This document shows, one piece after another, positions 27,633-39,198 of a stretch of DNA of 64,000 nt. Numbering within the stretch: the first letter of the stretch is position 1; each line of letters starts with the position of its first letter. The notes under the pieces were generated by a model that worked only from the letters and a program-made list of their open reading frames with translations, ran no database searches and was not told where the DNA came from. This DNA comes from Coriobacteriaceae bacterium (GTDB lineage: Bacteria; Actinomycetota; Coriobacteriia; Coriobacteriales; Atopobiaceae). The translations under genes were made by a program, and so were the position numbers. The DNA lies in assembly GCA_004557505.1 (NCBI GenBank), contig SFGZ01000003.1, positions 124,001 to 188,000 of the forward strand, written 5' to 3'.

Positions 27633-29666
27633 ATGAGCCTTACGGTCATACTCATCATCGTCTGCGTCGCCGTGGCGGCGGCCCTCGTCGCCGTGTTCCT
27701 CGTGTTCGGTCGCTCCGAGGCCAACTTCAAGTTCGACATAGGCGGGGGCGGGCCCAAGGCATCCGGTGGCTCCGACACGTCCGCAGAGACGGCCATGCAG
27801 GGCCGCCTGGTGTGGCAGTCCGTCGTCTCCGGCGGCGTCTCCGCGATCCTCCTCGCCAAGCTCTGGTCTATGCAGCTCCTCTCGTCAGACGAGTACGCGC
27901 AGCAGGCGGAGTCCAACCGCACGCGCACCGTCTCGGTCCCCGCCCCGCGAGGCAGGATCCTCGACCGCAACGGCAAAGAGATCGTCACCAACCGCTCGAG
28001 CCTCACGGTCCTCGCCGAGGCCGACGTCGCGAACGATGACATCGAGCTCACGCTCGTCGGGAACCTCATCGGCATGCCCGCGCTGGCCGTCAGGCGCAAG
28101 GTCGAGGACGCCTCCGCCGGCGCCCAGAGCCTGCGACCCGTTGCGGTGGACGTCTCCCGCCGCGTCGTGGCGTTCCTCGGGGAGCATCCCACGGTCTTCC
28201 CCGGCGTCTCGGTTGCCCAGCGCACGCAGCGCTCCTACCCCCTGGGCTCCCTGGCGGCGCATGTCGTGGGCTACACCGGGACGGTCACCGCGGACCAGCT
28301 CAGCTCCGCCGACTCCTCCGACGAGGGCGCCGTACACTACAGCTCGGGCGACACGGTGGGGCAGGCCGGCGTCGAGCTTCAGTACGAGAGTGTGCTCCAG
28401 GGCGTCGCGGGCGAGCAGACCGTCTACGTTGACGCCGACGGCAACGTCCTTGACTACTCGACCTACGTCGAGCCCAGGGGCGGCTCGGACGTGGTGCTCA
28501 CGCTCGACGTCGACGTCCAGGGGGCGGCGGAGGAGTCGATCGCCAGGGTCGTCGAGTACCAGCGGCAGAGAGACTACGCCGCGACGGGCGCCTGCGCCGT
28601 CGCCATAGACTGCACGAACGGCGAGGTCGTCGCCATGGCAAGCTACCCCACATACAACCCGAGCATCTTCGTGGGCGGCATCTCGACGAGCGACTGGGAG
28701 TCGCTGCAATCCGAGGGCGCCCACTACCCGCTCATGAACCGCGCCATAGCCGGCCAGTACCCCTCGGGCTCCATCATCAAGGCGCTCACCACGCTCGCCG
28801 CGCTGAGCTACGGCATAGCCACCGCAAGCTCCTCGTGGTACTGCACGGGCTGGTGGACGGGCTTTGGCGAGGCCTACGGCATGAAGTGCTGGTGGACGTC
28901 GGGCCATGGCGAGATGAACCTCGTCACGGGCATCACCTACTCCTGCGACGTCGTGTTCTACGAGATCGGCAAGGGCTTCTTCTACGACAAGGACAACCCC
29001 AACGGCATGCAGGAGACCTTCAAGAAGTTTGGGCTGGGGTCGCCCACGGGCATCGACCTTCCCAGCGAGGCGGCGGGCCGCGTGCCCGACGCCGACTGGA
29101 AGTGGAACTACTGGTCAAGCGCCTCCGACGACCAGCGCGCGTGGCAGGGCGGCGACAACTGCAACCTCTCCATCGGCCAGGGAGACCTGCTCGTCACGTG
29201 CATGCAGATGGTCGATGCCTATGCGGGCATCGCCAACCGCGGCCCCATCTACAAGCCGCATGTCCTGAAAAGCGTCAAGAGCGCGACCGGCTCCGGGTCG
29301 GTCATCGACTACAGCCCCGAGGTCATCATCAACGCAGAGGAGGATCCGGCCAACTTCGACACCGTGGACCAGGGCCTCTCGGGCGTCATCTACCGGGAGT
29401 CGCCAACGCAGGCGGCCCACTGGACCAACCTTGACGTGGCGGTCTGCGGCAAGACGGGCACGGCAGAGCAGACGTCGGTCGGCGAGCCCGTCGGCTGGTT
29501 CATGGCCTTCGCGCCGGCGGACAACCCTCGCTACGTCGTGGGCGCCAACGTGGACAGCGTGCTCTCGGGCGCCTCCTCGGCCATGTACGTGGTGCGCGAC
29601 ATCATCGGCGCCATCTACGGGCAGCCGGATGACGAGCCGCTCGATTCGTCGAACGTCGACCGATAG
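27633..29666 (+). CDS. mrdA: Penicillin-binding protein 2, elongasome transpeptidase
   Basis: Class B PBP of 677 residues that crosslinks peptidoglycan with RodA. It has an N-terminal membrane helix (residues about 3-26), a Gly-rich loop, a second hydrophobic stretch, then the dimerisation domain with VPAPRGRILDRNGK. The catalytic core has SIIK (Ser380, Lys383), SCD in place of the more usual SxN in ITYSCDVVFYEIG, and KTGTAE (Lys607). The ATG at 27633 lies nine bases after the mreD stop. The unusual N-terminus, with two hydrophobic segments split by a glycine-rich linker, may mean either an extra membrane pass or a late true start. Confidence 0.94.
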   Translation: MSLTVILIIVCVAVAAALVAVFLVFGRSEANFKFDIGGGGPKASGGSDTSAETAMQGRLVWQSVVSGGVSAILLAKLWSMQLLSSDEYAQQAESNRTRTVSVPAPRGRILDRNGKEIVTNRSSLTVLAEADVANDDIELTLVGNLIGMPALAVRRKVEDASAGAQSLRPVAVDVSRRVVAFLGEHPTVFPGVSVAQRTQRSYPLGSLAAHVVGYTGTVTADQLSSADSSDEGAVHYSSGDTVGQAGVELQYESVLQGVAGEQTVYVDADGNVLDYSTYVEPRGGSDVVLTLDVDVQGAAEESIARVVEYQRQRDYAATGACAVAIDCTNGEVVAMASYPTYNPSIFVGGISTSDWESLQSEGAHYPLMNRAIAGQYPSGSIIKALTTLAALSYGIATASSSWYCTGWWTGFGEAYGMKCWWTSGHGEMNLVTGITYSCDVVFYEIGKGFFYDKDNPNGMQETFKKFGLGSPTGIDLPSEAAGRVPDADWKWNYWSSASDDQRAWQGGDNCNLSIGQGDLLVTCMQMVDAYAGIANRGPIYKPHVLKSVKSATGSGSVIDYSPEVIINAEEDPANFDTVDQGLSGVIYRESPTQAAHWTNLDVAVCGKTGTAEQTSVGEPVGWFMAFAPADNPRYVVGANVDSVLSGASSAMYVVRDIIGAIYGQPDDEPLDSSNVDR

Positions 29667-29677
29667 GGGGAGGGCTC

Positions 29678-30895
29678 ATGGCCAACATGGCGAGACGTCA
29701 GGGGCTTCTCAACTCAGCGAGCAACCACCTCAACCGGGGGTCCGCCCGGTCTTCTTCCTCGCGTCTGGGGCGAATCGGCAGGGTCTTGGGCGGCCTCTAC
29801 CTATCCCAGCTCATACCCGCGCTCCTGCTCGTGGTCTACGGGGTGGTCGTCATATGGTCCGCCTCCCTCTCCATCGCAGAGGCGAGCTTCCCCCGGCACC
29901 TCTTTGGCATTGCCATGGGCCTCGTGGGCGCCGTCCTCGTGTGGCGCCATGACTACCGGAGCCTCCAGGGCATGCCTCGCATGCTCCTGATCATCGCGTG
30001 CATCCTCATGATTGCGCCCAAGATCCCCGGCCTCGGCTATGAGGCCAAGGGCATCACGGGCTGGGTGAAGGTCCCGGGCGTCGGCATCACGTTCCAGCCG
30101 TCCGAGCTCGCGAAGCTCGTGGTGATCTATCTCATGGCCGCGCTCGGCGCCCAGTACAACGGGAAGATCGAGTCGCTTCGCGACTACATCCGGCTCTGCG
30201 CCATCCTGCTGGTGCCCTTTGGCCTGATCCTGCTTCAGCCGGACCTTGGCACCGGCCTCGTGATCCTGGTCTTCGGCGCCGTCATCATCATATGCGCGGG
30301 GGCCAAGCGCAGCTGGGTCCTCGTGACCATCGCGCTCATCGTCTTTGGGGCCACCGTCATCATCGTGACGTCCATGCTCGACGGCTTCCCGCACCTCTTG
30401 AAGAGCTACCAGCTCAATCGCCTCATCGTCTTCGTGGACCCATCGGTCGACCCCACCAACAACGGCTACAACCTCCAGCAGGCAAAGATCGCCGTGGGCT
30501 CGGGAGGGCTTCTCGGCAAGGGGATTGGCGGCGCCACGCAGGCGGGCAACGGCTTTCTCCCCGAGGCGCAGACCGACTTCGTGTTCGCGCTGCTCGCCGA
30601 AGAGTTCGGGTTTGTGGGCGGCGTCGTCCTGCTCGGACTCTTCACGTGGATGATCCTCTCGACGATGCTTCTTGCCATGCGGTGCGAGTCGATGTTTGGC
30701 AAGCTCGTGTGCGTTGGGTGCGCGGCCATGTGGACGTTCCAGGTGCTCGAGGAGGTGGGCATGTGCATGGGCATCATGCCCATCACGGGCATTCCCCTGC
30801 CGTTCATAAGTTATGGTGCCACCTCGATGATCGCGCAGCTCATGGCCGTGGGGATGGTACAGTCTGTGTGGAGACACCGGCAGAAGTCCGCCTAG
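29678..30895 (+). CDS. rodA: RodA-type SEDS peptidoglycan glycosyltransferase
   Basis: Multi-spanning SEDS protein of 405 residues that polymerises glycan strands for lateral growth, partnered with the PBP2 encoded upstream. SEDS motifs are GITGWVKVPGVGITFQPSELAK, LQPDLGTGLVIL, QAKIAVGSGGLLGKG, LPEAQTDFVFALLAEEFG (with the essential Asp) and the C-terminal MPITGIPLPFISYG. A basic, Ser-rich cytoplasmic tail of about 40 residues precedes the first helix. The start ATG lies 12 bases after the pbp2 stop. Confidence 0.96.
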   Translation: MANMARRQGLLNSASNHLNRGSARSSSSRLGRIGRVLGGLYLSQLIPALLLVVYGVVVIWSASLSIAEASFPRHLFGIAMGLVGAVLVWRHDYRSLQGMPRMLLIIACILMIAPKIPGLGYEAKGITGWVKVPGVGITFQPSELAKLVVIYLMAALGAQYNGKIESLRDYIRLCAILLVPFGLILLQPDLGTGLVILVFGAVIIICAGAKRSWVLVTIALIVFGATVIIVTSMLDGFPHLLKSYQLNRLIVFVDPSVDPTNNGYNLQQAKIAVGSGGLLGKGIGGATQAGNGFLPEAQTDFVFALLAEEFGFVGGVVLLGLFTWMILSTMLLAMRCESMFGKLVCVGCAAMWTFQVLEEVGMCMGIMPITGIPLPFISYGATSMIAQLMAVGMVQSVWRHRQKSA

Positions 30896-30919
30896 CGGCC
30901 GCCTGTCGTAAGGAGGATT

Positions 30920-31918
30920 ATGTCGCGCAAGATTCCATGGGTAAGGATCCTGGAGGTCGCCGGGGCGGGCAGGGACGCCCGTGAGGGCGGCTCTCAGACG
31001 GTGCGCCTCTCGGTGCGCATCTCCTCCGGCGCGCCTCGCGGGCTCGTCCTCGCCATCAAGGAGGCGCTGGTCGCCCGCGAGCCCTCCGGCATCGTCGACG
31101 TCCGTCCCGTCGGCGCCCCGGCCCCCGACGCCGTGGTGCCGGATGCCCTCATCGTCGTCTGTGGCGACCAGGCGGCCGTCGAGGCCGCGCTCGCCCGCGA
31201 CGCCACGCTCCGCGGGGTGCCGGTGGCCCTTGTGGCCGAGTCGGCGGTCGAGGTCCCCGACGTCGGGCTCCCGGAGGCGGCGGCGCCCCTCCTCGAGGTG
31301 CTGGCCTGCGCCGACGCGCACGCCCTCGTGCCCCGCCTCGGCAGCTGGCTCGTGGGGGCGACCGACAGGGGCCTGACCCTCGCCGCGAACTTCCCCTTCT
31401 GCCGTCCCGCCGAGGTCGATGCGCTCGTGAGGCGCTGCGCCCTGGAGAACGCCGCCGTGGGCGCCGTGACGCTCATCCCTGGCTCGGACATGGCCGTCAT
31501 GACCGCCAACCAGGCAAAGCTCGCCATCGACATCGCCGTGGCCTACGGGCGCGGCCTCGATCCCTCGCGCGCGCTCGAGCTCGCGGGCGTCGTGGTCGCC
31601 GGCTTTGGCTATCGCGCGATCGCTCGCGCTGCGGCCCGCCTCGCGCCCGGGCTTGGCTGGGCCCTCAAGGGCGCCATGGGCTATGCCGGTACCGTGGCGA
31701 CGGCGCGAGCCCTGCGGGCTCGCTTCGACTTCGAGGACGGATCGCTGCGCCCCCATGGCGAGGAGGCGCCCCGCCAGGCCCCGGCGCGCCGCCTCCGGCT
31801 TCCCGGGAAGGCGGGGGAGGGCGAGGCTCCCCACGTCCCCCGCGTGCGTGTCCCCCGCGCCACCTCCCCCTCGTACGTGGTGCTCTGCCCCGACGGCTCC
31901 GTGCGTGGGGGCGAGTAG
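30920..31918 (+). CDS. DUF697-domain protein, unknown function
   Basis: A 332-residue protein. The N-terminal half (about 1-140) has alternating hydrophobic strands and no recognised motif. Residues about 180-265 (IPGSDMAVMTANQAKLAIDIAVAY, then RALELAGVVVAGFGYRAIARAAARL and GAMGYAGTVATARAL) match the DUF697/YcjF C-terminal membrane-associated module, often found fused to or beside GTPases. No GTPase domain is present here. The C-terminal 60 residues are basic and Pro-rich. The ATG has AAGGAGG upstream, and the next gene begins two bases after the stop. Its place between rodA and the radical-SAM pair gives no firm role. Confidence 0.75.
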   Translation: MSRKIPWVRILEVAGAGRDAREGGSQTVRLSVRISSGAPRGLVLAIKEALVAREPSGIVDVRPVGAPAPDAVVPDALIVVCGDQAAVEAALARDATLRGVPVALVAESAVEVPDVGLPEAAAPLLEVLACADAHALVPRLGSWLVGATDRGLTLAANFPFCRPAEVDALVRRCALENAAVGAVTLIPGSDMAVMTANQAKLAIDIAVAYGRGLDPSRALELAGVVVAGFGYRAIARAAARLAPGLGWALKGAMGYAGTVATARALRARFDFEDGSLRPHGEEAPRQAPARRLRLPGKAGEGEAPHVPRVRVPRATSPSYVVLCPDGSVRGGE

Positions 31919-31920
31919 CC

Positions 31921-33798
31921 GTGCGCCCGCCCCGGAGGGACCTGTTCCGGCTCATCGAGCCGCTGCTCTCGCTTGTCGAGAGGCCCTCGCGCTACCTCGA
32001 CCACGAGTGGGGTGCCGTCGAGGACCAGCCGGGCCCCTTCCACGCCTGCCTCATCTACCCGGACGCCTACGAGGTTGGCCAGCCAAACCTGGGCATAGCC
32101 ATTCTCTACAACGCCCTCAACGCCGCGGAGGGCATCTCGTGCGAGCGCTGCTACCTTCCCTGGCACGACATGGCCGACCTCATGCGCGAGCGGCACGTGC
32201 CGCTCCTGGCGCTTGAGTCCGCCGCGCCCGTCGCCTCCTTCGATCTCGTGGGCTTCACGCTCGCCCACGAGCTTGTGGCCACAAACATCGTCGAGACGCT
32301 CGACCTTGCTGGCGTTCCCGTGCGCGCATCCGAGCGTGCCCAGGACGACGCGATCGTCATAGCCGGCGGCCCCTCCGTCTGGAACGCAGAGCCGCTCGCC
32401 CCCATGTTCGACGCCATCCTCCTCGGCGATGGCGAGGACGCGATCGTCGAGATGGCCTCCTGCGTTCGAGACGCCCGCGCCGCCGGGCTCGCGCGCGAAG
32501 ACGTCCTCCTCGCGCTCTCTCGCATCCAGGGGGTCTACGTCCCCTCGCTCTACGAGGTGGTCGTCGACGACACGTCGACGCGCTGGGGCTACGCCGTCCC
32601 AAGGCCCGGCACCGGCGCGCCCGAGGTCGTGCTCAAGCGGTGCGTCGCGGACTTCGCGGCCACGCCCGCCTGCGCGGAGCACATAGTTCCCTACATGGGC
32701 ATCGTCCAGGATCGCCTCGCCATCGAGGTGCTGCGCGGCTGCGCCCGCGGGTGCCGCTTCTGCCAGGCCGGCATGACCTATCGCCCGGTGCGCGAGCGCC
32801 CCATGGGGCAGGTCGTGGAGGCGAGCGTCCAGGGCCTTGCCGAGACGGGATACGACGAGCTCTCCCTCACGTCGCTCTCGACCACGGACCACTCGCAGTG
32901 CGCCCCCATGCTGAGCGAGCTCGACCGGCGCCACTCCGGCAGGGGCATTCGCGTCTCCATCCCCTCCCAGCGCCTTGACGCATTTGGCGTGGACATGGCG
33001 AACGCGGCCTCGGGCTCGAAGCGCGGGGGCCTCACCTTCGCGCCCGAGGCGGGCACCCAGCGGCTGCGCGACGTGATCAACAAGAACGTGACCGCAGAGG
33101 ACCTCGAGCGGGCCGCGACCAACGCCTTCGCCCATGGCTGGAGGCGCGTCAAGCTCTACTTCATGATGGGGCTCCCCACCGAGACGGACGAGGACATCCT
33201 GGCGATACCCGCTGCCACGCACCGCGTGCTCGAGATTGGCCGGGAGATAGTGGGGCGCGGCAAGAAGAGCAAGGTGCAGGTCTCCGCCTCCGTTGCCGTC
33301 TTTGTGCCAAAGGCGTATACGCCATTCCAGTGGGCGGGACAGCTGGAGGTGGGAGAAGTCGAGCGTCGAGCGCGGCTCCTTCTTGGGGCAAACACCGACC
33401 GCGATGTGAAGATCTCCTATCACGATCCCAGAACCTCCCTCGTGGAGGGTGCGCTCTCCAAGATGGGACGCGCGGGCTTTGACCTCGTGCTGGCCGCGTG
33501 GCGTCGTGGATGCCGCTTTGATGCGTGGACGAGCGAGTTTAACTACGATGCCTGGGAGGCCGCTGCTGAGGAGCTTGGCTATGACCTGCCCTCCATTGCA
33601 TCCGAGGGGTTCCCACTCGACGTAAGGCTTCCGTGGGACCACACCTCTCCCGGCGTCTCCAAGGGGTTCCTCCAGCGCGAGTGGCGCCGCGCCGCCCAAG
33701 GCGTCACGGCGCCGGACTGCACACGCGAGTCCTGCGTGGGCTGTGGCGTGTGCCCCACGCTCGGCGTCGGCAACGTGATCTGGGGCGAGCGCGCATGA
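31921..33798 (+). CDS. TIGR03960-family B12-binding-domain radical SAM protein
   Basis: Radical-SAM enzyme of 625 residues from a family that pairs with a DUF2344 protein; the substrate is not established. The N-terminal Rossmann-like region (about 35-190; YPDAYEVGQPNLGIAILYNAL, GGPSVWNAEPLAPMFD, GDGED) resembles cobalamin-binding domains. The radical-SAM domain starts with EVLRGCARGCRFCQAG, giving the CxxxCxxC cluster site, and continues with LTSLSTTDHSQ and FAPEAGTQRLRDVINKN. The C-terminus has a further cysteine cluster, CTRESCVGCGVCPTLG. The start is a GTG at 31921. Its stop overlaps the DUF2344 start (ATGA), a family-typical pairing. Confidence 0.9.
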   Translation: MRPPRRDLFRLIEPLLSLVERPSRYLDHEWGAVEDQPGPFHACLIYPDAYEVGQPNLGIAILYNALNAAEGISCERCYLPWHDMADLMRERHVPLLALESAAPVASFDLVGFTLAHELVATNIVETLDLAGVPVRASERAQDDAIVIAGGPSVWNAEPLAPMFDAILLGDGEDAIVEMASCVRDARAAGLAREDVLLALSRIQGVYVPSLYEVVVDDTSTRWGYAVPRPGTGAPEVVLKRCVADFAATPACAEHIVPYMGIVQDRLAIEVLRGCARGCRFCQAGMTYRPVRERPMGQVVEASVQGLAETGYDELSLTSLSTTDHSQCAPMLSELDRRHSGRGIRVSIPSQRLDAFGVDMANAASGSKRGGLTFAPEAGTQRLRDVINKNVTAEDLERAATNAFAHGWRRVKLYFMMGLPTETDEDILAIPAATHRVLEIGREIVGRGKKSKVQVSASVAVFVPKAYTPFQWAGQLEVGEVERRARLLLGANTDRDVKISYHDPRTSLVEGALSKMGRAGFDLVLAAWRRGCRFDAWTSEFNYDAWEAAAEELGYDLPSIASEGFPLDVRLPWDHTSPGVSKGFLQREWRRAAQGVTAPDCTRESCVGCGVCPTLGVGNVIWGERA

Positions 33799-34502
33799 TC
33801 AATACCGTCGCCATCACCAACAGCAAGCTCAACCAATACCGGCTGCGCGTGCGCTACCGCAAGGACGGCAGGCTCGCCCACCTGGGGCACCTCGAGGTCA
33901 TCAACACCATCAACCGCAGCGTGCGCCGCTCGGCGTTGCCCTTTGCCGTTGGCAACGGCTTCGCCCGCCGCATGCGCCTGCAGTTCTCTCAGGCGCTCCC
34001 CGTTGGTGCGGCGTCGCTGGGGGAGTACTTCGACCTTTACCTTATCGAGGAGGTGGCACCCGAGGGTGCCCTCGAGAGGCTCGCGAAGTCGAGCCCCAGT
34101 CTCCTTGAGCCAGTTGCCGCCTCGTATGTCTCCTACGACCTGCCCGCCCTTGAGGCCTGGCTCACGCGCTCCACGTGGAGCGTTGACATCATTGACGGTA
34201 CGAGCGTCGAGGCAATCACTCGCGGCATCCGCGCCGTGCGCGAGCATGGCGTACTCACGTATATGCGCGGGGAGAAGGAGAAGCACGTCGACCTTGGTCG
34301 AACGCTCGCCTCATTCCAAGAAAAGCCTGTTGGGCCTGGCTTTCTCTTGGACTGCCGCTCCACGGAGGAGGGCTCTCTCAGGCCTGCCGTACTCATTGCG
34401 GCCGCCGCACGGGAGGTGGGCCTTGCCATGCCAGCAATCTCTGTGTGCAGGCTTGGCCAGTGGCACGTCGATGAAGATGGGAGTCTTGTGGAGCCAATGT
34501 AG
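33795..34502 (+). CDS. DUF2344 / TIGR03936-family protein
   Basis: A 235-residue partner of the preceding radical-SAM protein. The N-terminal YRLRVRYRKDGRLAHLGHLEVINTI and RRMRLQFSQALPVG are typical of the family, which is often encoded next to, or fused with, the TIGR03960 protein and upstream of rplU-rpmA. Function is unknown. The ATG at 33795 overlaps the upstream stop codon. Third-codon-position GC looks lower in this gene than in its neighbours. Confidence 0.88.
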   Translation: MINTVAITNSKLNQYRLRVRYRKDGRLAHLGHLEVINTINRSVRRSALPFAVGNGFARRMRLQFSQALPVGAASLGEYFDLYLIEEVAPEGALERLAKSSPSLLEPVAASYVSYDLPALEAWLTRSTWSVDIIDGTSVEAITRGIRAVREHGVLTYMRGEKEKHVDLGRTLASFQEKPVGPGFLLDCRSTEEGSLRPAVLIAAAAREVGLAMPAISVCRLGQWHVDEDGSLVEPM

Positions 34503-34619
34503 CTGCTCTATCACGGGGCTCCAAGCAGGATAGACTTACTAAGGTTGTGCGGAAAAGCGCCAGACCTCGGCCACCGATTCAGTTTCCCTTGCGGCACCGC
34601 AGGTCAAGGCGATTTTTCG

Positions 34620-34648
34620 TTGACGGTTTTCCGTGCGGCTAGTAAGAT
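34620..34648 (+). promoter_or_regulatory. Sigma-70-type promoter of rplU-rpmA
   Basis: TTGACG at 34620-34625 and TAAGAT at 34643-34648 are separated by the ideal 17 bases. Transcription would begin near 34655, leaving a leader of about 36 bases before the rplU ATG. The rest of 34503-34690 shows no gene. Confidence 0.8.
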
Positions 34649-34690
34649 GACTTACTGTTGCACTCACGCCAGCAATGAAGGGTTACACAC

Positions 34691-34936
34691 ATGTACGCAA
34701 TCGTAGCAACTGGTGGCAAGCAGTATAAGGTTGCCAAGGGCGACGTCCTCGACGTCGAGAAGCTCGACGCGCAGCCTGGCGATTCGGTCCAGCTCGACGT
34801 TCTCCTCCTGAACGACGGCGAGAAGACCATCGTTGACCCTGCCGCCCTTAAGGACAAGAAGGTCACCGCCGAGGTCGTCGACCAGCACAAGGGCGAGAAG
34901 GTCCTCGTCTTCAAGTTCAAGAAGCGACCAAGCTGA
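34691..34936 (+). CDS. rplU: 50S ribosomal protein L21, C-terminus apparently lost through an out-of-frame deletion
   Basis: Large-subunit protein L21, which binds 23S rRNA with L20. The N-terminal 76 residues are normal (MYAIVATGGKQYKVAKGDVLDVEK, LLLNDGEKTIVDP, VVDQHKGEKVLVFKFKKR), but the frame then ends RPS-stop at 81 residues, against about 100 in the family. In another frame, bases 34927-34962 encode TKLRISELPTA-stop, the expected L21 ending. The missing part is the conserved basic stretch with GHRQP, so roughly 37-40 bases seem deleted between KFKKR and the ending. It is either a true mutation, a tolerated truncation or an assembly error. rpmA follows 66 bases on. Confidence 0.85.
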   Translation: MYAIVATGGKQYKVAKGDVLDVEKLDAQPGDSVQLDVLLLNDGEKTIVDPAALKDKKVTAEVVDQHKGEKVLVFKFKKRPS

Positions 34937-35002
34937 GGATCTCCGAGCTCCCCACCGCGTAGCCTCAATCACCCCGTCCACTTCAGATAGGCAGGTAGCA
35001 CC

Positions 35003-35251
35003 ATGGCACACAAGAAAGGCCTCGGCTCGTCCCGCAACGGCCGCGACTCCCACGCGCAGCGCCTCGGCGTGAAGATCTACGGCGGCCAGGCAATCAAGAC
35101 CGGCCAGATCATCGTCCGTCAGCGCGGCACCCACATCACCCCTGGCGAGAACGTAGGCCGTGGCAAGGACGACACCCTCTTCGCCCTCGCCGATGGCGTC
35201 GTGCAGTTCAAGAAGGGCACGAAGCACGTCGTCAACGTCGTCACCGAGTAG
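35003..35251 (+). CDS. rpmA: 50S ribosomal protein L27
   Basis: L27 of 82 residues, whose N-terminus reaches the peptidyl-transferase centre. It begins [24 protein letters not shown] and contains [17 protein letters not shown] and [12 protein letters not shown]. There is no Firmicutes-type cleaved N-terminal extension. It is co-transcribed with rplU and followed by a UUCG-capped hairpin before obgE. Confidence 0.97.
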   Translation: MAHKKGLGSSRNGRDSHAQRLGVKIYGGQAIKTGQIIVRQRGTHITPGENVGRGKDDTLFALADGVVQFKKGTKHVVNVVTE

Positions 35252-35274
35252 CGGCGCGCACCATAGACTAGGCT

Positions 35275-35296
35275 GGGCCTCGCTTCGGCGGGGCCC
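35275..35296 (+). terminator. UUCG-tetraloop hairpin after rpmA
   Basis: GGGCCTCGC (35275-35283) pairs with GCGGGGCCC (35288-35296) around a stable TTCG loop, with one G-T pair. GTTTCAT follows. The U-tract is short, so this may be a partial terminator that lowers obgE transcription relative to rplU-rpmA. Confidence 0.6.
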
Positions 35297-35330
35297 GTTT
35301 CATATCGCGCCTCGAGCGCGTCCCCTGTGA

Positions 35331-37861
<2,531 letters not shown>

Positions 37862-37938
37862 CTGGTTTATGGGACCTCACAAGCCAGCCCCTTGCTGCTA
37901 GGATAGGCATGTCCCACAGGACGGAAGGGAGCAGTCCA

Positions 37939-39198
37939 ATGTCTGAGGCACGCACCAAGGCCATGCTCGCGCGCGCGGCCGCCCGCGCGCTGGGTCAGGC
38001 ACCCGCAGCCAGGAGGTCCGCGGCCATACGCGCCGCCGCGCGGCTCATACGCGAGCGCACGGACGCCATAGCGGCCGCCAACGCGCATGACATGGAGCGC
38101 TCCCGCAGGGCCGGCATGGGCGCCCCCCTGCTCGACAGGCTCATGCTCGACGCCAGTCGGCTTGAGGCCATCGCGTCCTGCCTCGAGGAGGTCTCGCGTC
38201 AGGAGGACCCGCTGGGACACGTGGGCTGGGGCCGCACCCTTGACTCCGGCGTGCGCGTCGAGCGCGTCTCGGTGCCCATGGGGGTCGTTGCGATGATCTA
38301 CGAGGCGAGGCCCAACGTCACGGCCGATGCCTTTGGCTTGTGCGTGCGCGCCGGGAACGCCTGCGTCCTCAAGGGCGGCTCCGCGGCGCGGGAGTCCTGC
38401 ATGGCGCTCGCGGCCTGCTGCAAAGACGCCCTGGTCGAGGCCGGCCTTCCGGCAGGCGCCGTCCAGTACGTGGACGACGACGCCGAGCACACCCAGACGG
38501 ACGAGCTCGTGCGCGCCGCGGGCCTCGTGGACGTCCTCATCCCGCGCGGCGGCGCCTCGCTCATCCGCTACTGCGTGGAGAACGCAACGGTTCCCGTGAT
38601 CGAGACGGGCACGGGAAACTGCCACATCTACCTGCACCGCGACGCCAACGTTGACAAGGCGGTGGGCATCGTCACCAACGCCAAGTGCTCGAGGCCCGGC
38701 GTCTGCAACGCCGCCGAGTCGCTCCTCGTCGACGCGGTCGCCGCCGAGCGCCTGCTCCCGCCCGTCCTCGCGGCGCTTTCCGCCTACGGCGTGGCGCTCG
38801 TGGGCGACGAGCTCGCGCGCAAGGTCGCCGCCGCTGCGCAGGTCCCCATGGGCGAGGCGTGCGAGAACGACTGGGGTAGGGAGTACCTCGACCTCAAGAT
38901 GAGCGTGAGGTGCGTCGAGGGCGTGGCCCAGGCCATCGAGCACGTCAACCGATACGGGACCGGCCACTCGGAGGCCATCGTGAGCGATTCCTACGAGGCG
39001 TGCGAGGCGTTTCTCGCCGGCGTGGACGCGGCCGTGGTCTACGCCAACGCGTCGACGCGGTTCACCGACGGCGGCGTCTTTGGCCTCGGGGGCGAGATCG
39101 GCATCTCCACGCAGAAGCTGCACGCCCGCGGCCCCATGGGCGCCGCCGCCCTCACCACCACCAAGTACGTCGTGCGCGGGGACGGCCAGCTGCGATGA
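37939..39198 (+). CDS. proA: Gamma-glutamyl phosphate reductase
   Basis: NADPH-dependent reduction of glutamyl-5-phosphate to the semialdehyde in proline synthesis. It is 419 residues long. ALDH-fold motifs are MIYEARPNVTADAFGLC, LKGGSAARES, VIETGTGNCHIY, and catalytic Cys in CSRPGVCNAAESLLV, then FGLGGEIGISTQKLHARGPMG (split by GEIG). The ATG at 37939, preceded by GGGAG, was preferred over the ATG at 37909. Its stop overlaps the nadD start. Confidence 0.95.
   Translation: MSEARTKAMLARAAARALGQAPAARRSAAIRAAARLIRERTDAIAAANAHDMERSRRAGMGAPLLDRLMLDASRLEAIASCLEEVSRQEDPLGHVGWGRTLDSGVRVERVSVPMGVVAMIYEARPNVTADAFGLCVRAGNACVLKGGSAARESCMALAACCKDALVEAGLPAGAVQYVDDDAEHTQTDELVRAAGLVDVLIPRGGASLIRYCVENATVPVIETGTGNCHIYLHRDANVDKAVGIVTNAKCSRPGVCNAAESLLVDAVAAERLLPPVLAALSAYGVALVGDELARKVAAAAQVPMGEACENDWGREYLDLKMSVRCVEGVAQAIEHVNRYGTGHSEAIVSDSYEACEAFLAGVDAAVVYANASTRFTDGGVFGLGGEIGISTQKLHARGPMGAAALTTTKYVVRGDGQLR

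Noticed and set aside
34916..34935. Programmed frameshift producing full-length L21
   Set aside because: No canonical slippery heptamer is present, and a shift would not restore the missing conserved block, so a deletion or assembly error explains it better.
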